A stretch of DNA of 51,914 nucleotides from Gammaproteobacteria bacterium (lineage in GTDB: Bacteria; Pseudomonadota; Gammaproteobacteria; GRL18), in the NCBI GenBank assembly GCA_026196615.1, contig JAPHSW010000210.1, forward strand, positions 1 to 51,914. The letters are read 5' to 3'. Of the stretch, positions 45,313 through 51,914 are shown piece after piece (position 1 is the stretch's first letter; every line of letters begins with the position of its first letter). The position numbers and the translations under genes are program-made. The notes beneath the pieces were generated by a model. It worked only from the letters and a program-made list of their open reading frames with translations, searched no databases and was not told the DNA's origin.

Positions 45313-46968
45313 ATGACTGATAACTTAATATATTTTCGTTTTATTCTTATAGCACTTCTTTCTGTTTTTATGTTGCAATTCAATTCAGCACAGGCAAGTG
45401 ACTGGATTTACACGACAGTTAAAGGAGATAGTCTCTGGAACTTGAGTGAAAAACATTTAGACAAAGTCACTCGTTATGCTCAACTAAAAAAAATTAATGG
45501 TATTAAGGCGCCAAGAATTATGCAACCTGGCACACAGATACGGATACCAATGAAATGGATACGAAGTAATTCCGTGCCTGCAGAAATAGTTTCAGTGGAA
45601 GGTAGTGCAGAGCTTTTTCAAGTGAATGGCAATGTAATACAAGAATCTCTTCCCGGCACTTTGATTTATTTGGGTGATAGACTTAAATCTGGACATGATA
45701 GCTCCGTAGCAGTGAAATTTGCAGATAATTCAATTCTGACTTTACACAGTGACAGTGTGATTCGATTTGATCATTTAACTGCTCATGGTGTAACAGGGAT
45801 GGTAGATTCTCGTCTTCATTTACTGGAAGGTCGTATGGATACACGAGTGATACCTGCCAAAGGGCCGGGATCACGTTTTGAAATAAAGACACCTTCGGCG
45901 ATTAGTGCGGTACGGGGTACTGAATATCGAGCATCGGTAGAAACTGAGTTACAAAGCTCAAATATTGAGGTACTCAAAGGTAAGGTGGCAGTGAGTGGTG
46001 CCCAGAAAAAACAATTAATTAAAGCTGGTTATGGAACACAGGTTGCAGCAGGTAAAGCACCGTTACCGCCACAAAAATTGTTAGCTGCACCTAAACTTAA
46101 TGTTATTGATGAGACGATTCGAAATATTCAATCTATTATTTCCTGGGAACCTGTAGAAGGTGCTTTGCAGTATCGCATTGAGCTTGCCTCTGAAAACCAT
46201 TTTAATACCATATTATGGCAACAGTCTGGAAGTCATATACGAGCTGCTTTACCTGATTTACCCGATGCACGATATTTTATTCGAGTGCGAGCTGTGGATA
46301 AGCTAGGACTTGAAGGGAATAGTACAGTACAGACTATTTTGATTGATGCACGTCCTCAACCACCTATTCAGCTTAAGCCAGCAGAAGGTGATGTGTTACG
46401 GGGTAAAATACCAAAATTGCAATGGACTGGCTCTTCAGAAGCAAATACCTATCGCTTAGAAATTGCTTCAGATGGTGACTTTAATCAACTGCTTCTAAAG
46501 CAGGATGGTATTAATGAAACTCATTTTTCTCCTTCTGAACTCTCAGAAACGGGCCAATATTTCTGGCGTCTCACAAGTATTGCAACTAATGGAGAAATCG
46601 GTCCTGTTGGCACTACCCGTTCTTACGAAATTAAACCGATTCCCGATAAAGTGGATCCTGAAATGAAAACAGCTGATGATGGTCAATTTGTGGCCACCTG
46701 GCACTCAGGTGGGCCAGAACTGACGTATCAGGTACAACTGGCATACAATAAAGAATTCAGTGATTTAGAGTTTGATAAGATGACTGATAAACCTGAAATT
46801 AGCTTTGCACCAGTCAGTGGTCAGGTGCGTTATCTACGAGTAAGGGCAATAGAATCAGATGGTTATCAAGGTCCATGGGGTGCGAGCCAACAAGTAGCTC
46901 CATTACCTGATGAGACTCTCTGGTTGATCCCTGCACTGGGTGTTTTCGGCTTTATTCTACTATTGTAA
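45313..46968 (+). CDS. LysM/FecR-domain envelope protein with fibronectin-like repeats (551 aa)
   Basis: A signal peptide (ends NSAQAS) is followed by a LysM domain (WIYTTVKGDSLWNLSEKHLD ... MQPGTQIRIP, about 31-75). A FecR domain comes next (about 95-235: LKSGHDSSVAVKFADNSILT, FEIKTPSAISAVRGTEYR), then three fibronectin-III-like repeats (ISWEPVEGALQYRIELAS, PKLQWTGSSEANTYRLEIAS, and a third near 430-520). A C-terminal hydrophobic stretch (LIPALGVFGFILLL) may anchor it. LysM suggests peptidoglycan binding. It is followed at once by a CHASE2-EAL gene, so the two may act as an envelope sensor pair. Confidence 0.85.
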   Translation: MTDNLIYFRFILIALLSVFMLQFNSAQASDWIYTTVKGDSLWNLSEKHLDKVTRYAQLKKINGIKAPRIMQPGTQIRIPMKWIRSNSVPAEIVSVEGSAELFQVNGNVIQESLPGTLIYLGDRLKSGHDSSVAVKFADNSILTLHSDSVIRFDHLTAHGVTGMVDSRLHLLEGRMDTRVIPAKGPGSRFEIKTPSAISAVRGTEYRASVETELQSSNIEVLKGKVAVSGAQKKQLIKAGYGTQVAAGKAPLPPQKLLAAPKLNVIDETIRNIQSIISWEPVEGALQYRIELASENHFNTILWQQSGSHIRAALPDLPDARYFIRVRAVDKLGLEGNSTVQTILIDARPQPPIQLKPAEGDVLRGKIPKLQWTGSSEANTYRLEIASDGDFNQLLLKQDGINETHFSPSELSETGQYFWRLTSIATNGEIGPVGTTRSYEIKPIPDKVDPEMKTADDGQFVATWHSGGPELTYQVQLAYNKEFSDLEFDKMTDKPEISFAPVSGQVRYLRVRAIESDGYQGPWGASQQVAPLPDETLWLIPALGVFGFILLL

Positions 46969-46972
46969 GCCC

Positions 46973-49441
46973 GTGAAAATTTCTGAACGACAGAGTTCTT
47001 TTCTATACGGCAGTTTTCTGACGATTGTTCTGGTGGTTGGTGGTTTCTTCTTGTCTAAAAGTAGTACTCTGGAACGACTGGATTTAGTCCTCTACGATGT
47101 TTTTTTACCCCTACAGAATAATCATATGAGTCAACAGGTGGCGGTGGTTGCTGTTGATGATGTCAGTATTCAGGCCCTGGGTCGTTGGCCATGGCCTCGT
47201 CGATATCATGCACAATTATTAGACCGTTTAACAGCTATGGGCGCTCGTTCTGTAGGGATTGATATGATTTTTTCTGAAGCTCAAAAGGATGATCCTGATG
47301 CTGATCTTTTATTTACTCAAGCACTAACTCGCAATGGTAAAACAGTATTGCCTGTGGCACCAATGCAACTGACTCCACTTGATCCGATTACTGAAATTTT
47401 ACCTATAGTTGAATTTGCTTCTGCAGCTAGTGCAATAGGCCATGTAGATGTTGAACTGGATATTGATGGCCTATGTCGGCGATTTTTTTTATATGCCGGA
47501 TTAGGTGATGCACATTGGCCTGCTTTTTCATTGGCAATGATACAGGCAGGTGGTGATAAAATTGAAATTGAAGCAAATAAAATAGTATTAAAAAATACTA
47601 GCACCAGCTGGTTGCGTCAGAATGCCATGATGATCCCTTATGCTCAACGTGGAGAACACCCCAAAATTATATCTTATGTTGATGTGCTTCAAGATAGGGT
47701 ATCTAAATCTGATATTAACAATAAGTACATACTTGTAGGCGCGACAGCTACGGGCTTAGGTGATGTGATATCAACACCCGCTTCTCGTTCACATGAACGT
47801 ATGCCTGGAGTTGAACTAAATGCCCATATTCTTAATGGCTTGATACAAAATATTAATATTTATGAATTGTCAGAACAATATCAAGTTGCATTAACAACTG
47901 CTTTGATTGTGTTAACTTGCTTGTTTGTATTAATGCTGCCTTTACGCTCTGGTCTGCTGACGATGATAATGGCTTTATTAATAATATTGGCCGTTTCAAT
48001 TACATTTATGGTTATCTGGCAACTTTGGTTTCCTCCGGCTGTGGCGTTATTGATGAGTGTTTTGGTCTGGCCTCTTTGGAGTGGTTGGCAGTTAGGTGTG
48101 GAAAGTCGTTTAAGACAAAAGCTATTGTTGCGTTTGGAAAATCAAGCTTTACATCATATGGCAACAGGTTTACCTAACCACTACATGTTGGAAGATAAGT
48201 TGCGCTTATTGAATACCGATGAGTCTTTATCATCAAATATGGCTGCCCTCATTGTTTTGCATATTAATTGGCCGGGTTCTGCAAGTGTCGTTTTGGGCAG
48301 GCCAATGGCAGATACTACCCTGAAAATAATCAGTGAACGATTACATGCTGTGGTAGAAGGTGATAATTTTATTGCCCATTTGAATGGTGATGATTTTGCT
48401 ATTTTGTTAACAAACCTTAAGGACAGTATCACAGTAAAAGAAGCCGCGATAAATTTATTAGATAAGTTACAGTTGCCACTTGTAGATGGCAATCAGCAAT
48501 TTCTTTTGGCGCCTCAAATTGGAGTGAGTACCTTGACATCAGGTGGTGATGCAGGAACCTTATTACGTAATGCCTATGCTGCAATGTTTAAATCACGTAT
48601 TGATAATGCTGAACACTTATGTATTTATTCAGCAGATATAGGACAACAACTGGAAGTACGTTCACAGTTGGAACAAGCGTTGATTTATGCACTGGAGCGT
48701 AATGAATTTGAAGTTTATTACCAACCACAAATCAATGCAATTACGGGACAAATTGTTGGTGTTGAAGCATTATTACGCTGGAATAATCCAATTCTGGGCT
48801 GGATTGGACCGGATTCATTTATTCCAATAGCAGAACATGTTGGCTTAATTAAGAATATAGGCCATTGGGTATTAGAAACGGCTTGTCATCAACTCAATGA
48901 GTGGAATGTTATGGGATTGGGTGCCTTACGTTTAGCAGTAAATGTATCACCTCTGCAATTTGTTGATCCAACACTACACACCAAGGTTCGGGCAATTATA
49001 GGAAAAACTGATATAGTTGCAAATAAACTGGAACTGGAAATTACAGAAAGCTCATTGATGTTTGATCTTGATAATGCAGTAAATATCATGAGTCGAATTA
49101 AGCAAGAAGGTATTGAGTTGGCAATTGATGATTTTGGAACAGGTTATTCATCATTGAGTAACTTACGACATTTTCCTTTGGATCGTCTAAAAATTGATCA
49201 GGCTTTTACACGTGAAATAGGAAAAAATAGTGATGCGACTGAAATTACGTTAACAATTCTGGCAATGGCTAAACATCTAAATTTAGATGTAATTGCTGAA
49301 GGTATAGAAACTAATGAACAAGCGGAATTTTTACGTAAACATGGTTGTGATGAGTTTCAGGGTTTTTTATTCAGCAAAGCAATATCGGCAAAAGATTTAA
49401 CGACTCTTTTGAAAACAGGTATTGATATGAGCCTTTTTTAA
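46973..49441 (+). CDS. CHASE2-GGDEF-EAL protein, probable c-di-GMP phosphodiesterase (about 822 aa)
   Basis: I prefer GTG 46973 just after the FecR gene; another GTG at 46940 would overlap it. A CHASE2 sensor (about 20-320, VAVVAVDDVSIQALGRWPWP) is followed by three TM helices (about 310-385). The GGDEF domain has its signature replaced by NGDDF (IAHLNGDDFAILL), so cyclase activity is doubtful. The EAL domain is intact by motif: EALLRW, NVSPLQF, ELEITESS, IDDFGTGYSS and AEGIETNEQA. Net c-di-GMP degradation is therefore likely, controlled by a periplasmic signal. Confidence 0.88.
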   Translation: MKISERQSSFLYGSFLTIVLVVGGFFLSKSSTLERLDLVLYDVFLPLQNNHMSQQVAVVAVDDVSIQALGRWPWPRRYHAQLLDRLTAMGARSVGIDMIFSEAQKDDPDADLLFTQALTRNGKTVLPVAPMQLTPLDPITEILPIVEFASAASAIGHVDVELDIDGLCRRFFLYAGLGDAHWPAFSLAMIQAGGDKIEIEANKIVLKNTSTSWLRQNAMMIPYAQRGEHPKIISYVDVLQDRVSKSDINNKYILVGATATGLGDVISTPASRSHERMPGVELNAHILNGLIQNINIYELSEQYQVALTTALIVLTCLFVLMLPLRSGLLTMIMALLIILAVSITFMVIWQLWFPPAVALLMSVLVWPLWSGWQLGVESRLRQKLLLRLENQALHHMATGLPNHYMLEDKLRLLNTDESLSSNMAALIVLHINWPGSASVVLGRPMADTTLKIISERLHAVVEGDNFIAHLNGDDFAILLTNLKDSITVKEAAINLLDKLQLPLVDGNQQFLLAPQIGVSTLTSGGDAGTLLRNAYAAMFKSRIDNAEHLCIYSADIGQQLEVRSQLEQALIYALERNEFEVYYQPQINAITGQIVGVEALLRWNNPILGWIGPDSFIPIAEHVGLIKNIGHWVLETACHQLNEWNVMGLGALRLAVNVSPLQFVDPTLHTKVRAIIGKTDIVANKLELEITESSLMFDLDNAVNIMSRIKQEGIELAIDDFGTGYSSLSNLRHFPLDRLKIDQAFTREIGKNSDATEITLTILAMAKHLNLDVIAEGIETNEQAEFLRKHGCDEFQGFLFSKAISAKDLTTLLKTGIDMSLF

Positions 49442-49510
49442 GTCATTTCTGTTTTGAAAATCGATTACAAGTAACTTTGATAAACAGCTATGATAAATAA
49501 CTATGAATTC

Positions 49511-51913
49511 TCATGTGTTTTTCAATAAACGGATAAAATTATCAGCTGTTATGGGTTTGCTGAAAAGATAACCTTGTGCATAGTCACAGTTTAATTGTTT
49601 TAGATAATCCAGTTGCTCCTGTGTTTCTACACCTTCAGCTACTACTTTAAGATTGAGACCATGTGACATGGCAATTGTTGCATTGATTAGTGCACGATCT
49701 GCCGGATCAACTGAAATATCACGAATAAAACTCTGATCAATTTTCAAGATATTGAATGGATAGCTTCGAAGGTAACTGAGTGATGAATAACCTGTACCAA
49801 AATCATCCATGGAAATATTGATTCCCATGGATGATAGGTCTCCCAGAGATTTATTAATATAATCATGGCCACTCATTAATACACCTTCGGTAATTTCCAA
49901 ATCCAGATGGCAAGCATCAACTCCAGTCTGTTCCAATAGCTGACGTATATTGTCCACGAGTCCTGGATCTCTAAATTGTCGTGGAGAAAGATTAATGGCT
50001 ATCCGAAAATCAGTTGAATGTTGTTGCCAATCTGTTACCTGCTGCAACGCTTGTTCCAGAATATATTGACCCAGCTTGATAATTAGGCCAGATTTTTCGG
50101 CAACGGGAATAAACTCAGCTGGTGAAACATTACCAAGAAGAGGGTTTGTCCAGCGCATTAATGCTTCTGCCCCCATGAGTTTGCCAGTACTGACCTCCAT
50201 TTGAGGCTGATAAACAACTGAAAATTCTTCCCTCTCTAATGCACCAAGCATCTGCTCTTCCAAGGTTAACCTTCTTGTTATCTCGCGATTCATTTCTTCA
50301 GTGAAAAAAGAATAGGTATTTCTCCCTCGGTCTTTGGCGTGATACATGGCAGTATCTGCATTACGTAGAAGTTCAGAAGTGTTAATACCATCTTCAGGGT
50401 AGAGTGCTATACCTATGCTAGCTGTTAATATGAGATCTCTGTCATTGATTTGGAAAGCTGCTCTAAAGCTATCGAGTATATTGGATGCGACAATTTGGGC
50501 ATGATCCGGGGTTTTTATTCCTCCTAGCAGTAGCAAAAACTCATCACCACCAAGTCGACCAACAGTATCACCGCTTCGAATCTCATGGAGCAATCTTGCA
50601 GATGCTTCTATCAATAGTTTATCACCAGTTTCATGACCCAGAGAATCATTGACTTTCTTGAAGTCATCCAGATCCATAAATAATACTGCTACATGTTCGC
50701 TGTTTCTTTTGGCTTCATTGATTAATTGGGAAAGACGATCCAGACAAAGAAAACGATTGGGTAAATCGGTCAGACTGTCAAAATGTGCCTGGTGAATGAT
50801 TTTTTCTTCTTGTATTTTATGCTGTGTGATATCTTCCTTGACGCCTACATAGTGTTCCACCATCCCTGATGGACTTAATACTGGTGCGATTTGTGCGTGT
50901 TCCCAAAAGAGATCACCATTCTTTTTCTTGTTTTGAAAGTCACCTTGCCATGATTCACCTTTGGTTAATGATTCCCACAACTCACGATATATTGATGAAG
51001 AGGTGTTACCCGATTTCAGTATGCGTGGATTTTGCCCTCTTACTTCCGCCATACTGTAGCCGGTAATATGTTCAAAAGTACCATTAACATACTCAATTTT
51101 ACCTTGAGGGTTGGTGATCATTACAGAAACAGGACTTTGCTCGATAGCCTGAATGAGGGTTCGAACCTTTTCTTCCGCTTGTTTTCGACTGGATATATCA
51201 TGAACAATTGAATACAGAGCTTTTTTCTTGTTCCAATGAATGGGGCCAGAGTACACTTCCACATCCTTTATATCACCATTGGCAAGCTGATGTTTGAATA
51301 TAAAATGATCATTTTTCTGCTGATTGGCATACTCCATCTCAAGATGAATTTGCTCATCGGACAATATATTAATATCAGATATTTTTAAACTTAATAACTG
51401 ATCTCTATTATATCCATAGAATTTTTCAGCTGCTCGGTTGGCTTCGATGATAGATCCATCATTTGGGTCAATGATGAGCTCAACACATTTGTTTCCTGAG
51501 AAAAGTTCTTTGAAATCCTGCTCACTCTGGAGCAGTGACAGTTCCGCTAATTTATGCTGAGTAATATCAACATGTGTTCCGATAAAACGAATAATTTCCC
51601 CACTTGATTCATGCTGAACTCCAAAACCTCGTGAAAGAATATCTATCCAATGTCCATCTTTATGGTGCATTCTGTATTCAAGTTCATATTTGGAAATTTT
51701 TCTATTCAAGTAGCTATCAATAACTTGCTTAGCATGCTCAATATCATCTGGGTGAACCAATTGCTCCCATGTGGCGAATTTATTTTCTAACTCATTTTCT
51801 GCATATCCCAGCATTGACTTCCAGCGTGATGAATAATCAACTGTGTTAGTTAGTAAATCCCAGTCCCATAAGCCTTCATTAGCACCACGCATGGCAAGTG
51901 AAAAACGTTCCTC
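49511..51913 (-). CDS. PAS-GGDEF-EAL protein, partial at the window edge
   Basis: The frame continues beyond ATG 51892 to the window end (EERFSLAMRGANEGLWDWDL), so the 5' end is missing. At least three PAS/PAC modules are visible: NEGLWDWDLL with GTHVDITQHK, then FKELFSGNKC with YSIVHDISSRKQ, then AIEQSPVSVMITNPQGKIEY with YVGVKEDITQHK. The GGDEF domain is intact (VGRLGGDEFLLLLGG), and the EAL domain has EALMRW, NLSPRQF, DLEITEGVL, MDDFGTGYSS and AEGVETQEQ. Both synthesis and breakdown of c-di-GMP are possible. It converges with the CHASE2 gene across a gap of 69 bases. Confidence 0.9.
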   Translation of the reverse strand, partial: EERFSLAMRGANEGLWDWDLLTNTVDYSSRWKSMLGYAENELENKFATWEQLVHPDDIEHAKQVIDSYLNRKISKYELEYRMHHKDGHWIDILSRGFGVQHESSGEIIRFIGTHVDITQHKLAELSLLQSEQDFKELFSGNKCVELIIDPNDGSIIEANRAAEKFYGYNRDQLLSLKISDINILSDEQIHLEMEYANQQKNDHFIFKHQLANGDIKDVEVYSGPIHWNKKKALYSIVHDISSRKQAEEKVRTLIQAIEQSPVSVMITNPQGKIEYVNGTFEHITGYSMAEVRGQNPRILKSGNTSSSIYRELWESLTKGESWQGDFQNKKKNGDLFWEHAQIAPVLSPSGMVEHYVGVKEDITQHKIQEEKIIHQAHFDSLTDLPNRFLCLDRLSQLINEAKRNSEHVAVLFMDLDDFKKVNDSLGHETGDKLLIEASARLLHEIRSGDTVGRLGGDEFLLLLGGIKTPDHAQIVASNILDSFRAAFQINDRDLILTASIGIALYPEDGINTSELLRNADTAMYHAKDRGRNTYSFFTEEMNREITRRLTLEEQMLGALEREEFSVVYQPQMEVSTGKLMGAEALMRWTNPLLGNVSPAEFIPVAEKSGLIIKLGQYILEQALQQVTDWQQHSTDFRIAINLSPRQFRDPGLVDNIRQLLEQTGVDACHLDLEITEGVLMSGHDYINKSLGDLSSMGINISMDDFGTGYSSLSYLRSYPFNILKIDQSFIRDISVDPADRALINATIAMSHGLNLKVVAEGVETQEQLDYLKQLNCDYAQGYLFSKPITADNFIRLLKNT

Positions 51914-51914
51914 A

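Overview
The window looks like a low-GC gammaproteobacterial chromosome centred on the replication origin. The block dnaA-dnaN-recF-gyrB (minus strand) diverges from rpmH-rnpA-yidD-yidC-mnmE (plus strand), which is the classical gammaproteobacterial oriC arrangement, and the gap between them holds consensus DnaA boxes. A cytochrome c', TgpA/DUF58, CHASE2/FecR and several c-di-GMP proteins fit a free-living or facultatively associated gammaproteobacterium of the Thiotrichales/Methylococcales sort. The genus cannot be fixed from the sequence alone.

Region 1 (about 1-8.2 kb) is accessory DNA with all genes on the minus strand. Several have non-ATG starts with good Shine-Dalgarno sequences. At least three integron attC recombination sites punctuate it (4806-4898, 5968-6039, 6811-6866), plus a degenerate one near 4196-4242. 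For three cassettes, the core at the cassette start is the exact or one-mismatch complement of the core at its end, the signature of real integron cassettes. No integrase gene is present, so this is a cassette cluster without an integrase (CALIN-like) or the far part of an array. Cargo includes a HEPN plus PD-(D/E)XK fusion, small lipoproteins, an M6 peptidase without an export signal, and a TIR/deoxyribosyltransferase-like effector broken by internal deletion. An unclassified repeat of about 320-355 bp occurs twice (5372-5689 and 7849-8202). Each copy ends precisely at a cassette boundary, and an IS3-type orfA remnant sits beside copy 1.

Region 2 (8.26-17.75 kb) is one tightly packed minus-strand operon that I cannot match to a named system. 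It encodes a MotA/TolQ/ExbB-type proton channel, two proteins with a TolR/ExbD-like membrane helix carrying an Asp and a periplasmic coiled coil plus von Willebrand A (vWA) domain, and an FHA-like/TM/PEGA/SUMF protein. It also encodes a TM/TPR/PEGA protein, an outer-membrane-type lipoprotein and two small exported proteins. The simplest reading is a proton-motive-force-driven envelope machine whose rotor or stator carries metal-binding vWA domains instead of the usual peptidoglycan- or TonB-type domains.

Region 3 (17.85-29.1 kb) is the replication, ribosome, RNase P and membrane-insertion core. Region 4 (29.1-32.6 kb) has an AraC regulator divergent from an SLC13-type carrier, a cytochrome c' and a plasmid-type HTH/coiled-coil protein. 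Region 5 (32.7-38.9 kb) is a zinc-homeostasis cluster: a frameshifted DUF1826 gene, zur, a MerC-domain protein, a COG0523 GTPase, a DUF2946-like protein, an outer-membrane porin, znuA and znuB. No ATPase gene znuC is nearby. Region 6 (39.0-41.3 kb) is a substrate-binding-domain histidine kinase, a stand-alone receiver and a GIY-YIG protein. Region 7 (41.4-45.0 kb) holds a TgpA-type transglutaminase and a DUF58 protein. Region 8 (45.3-51.9 kb) has a LysM/FecR envelope protein coupled to a CHASE2-GGDEF-EAL protein, and a PAS-GGDEF-EAL protein that runs off the window edge.
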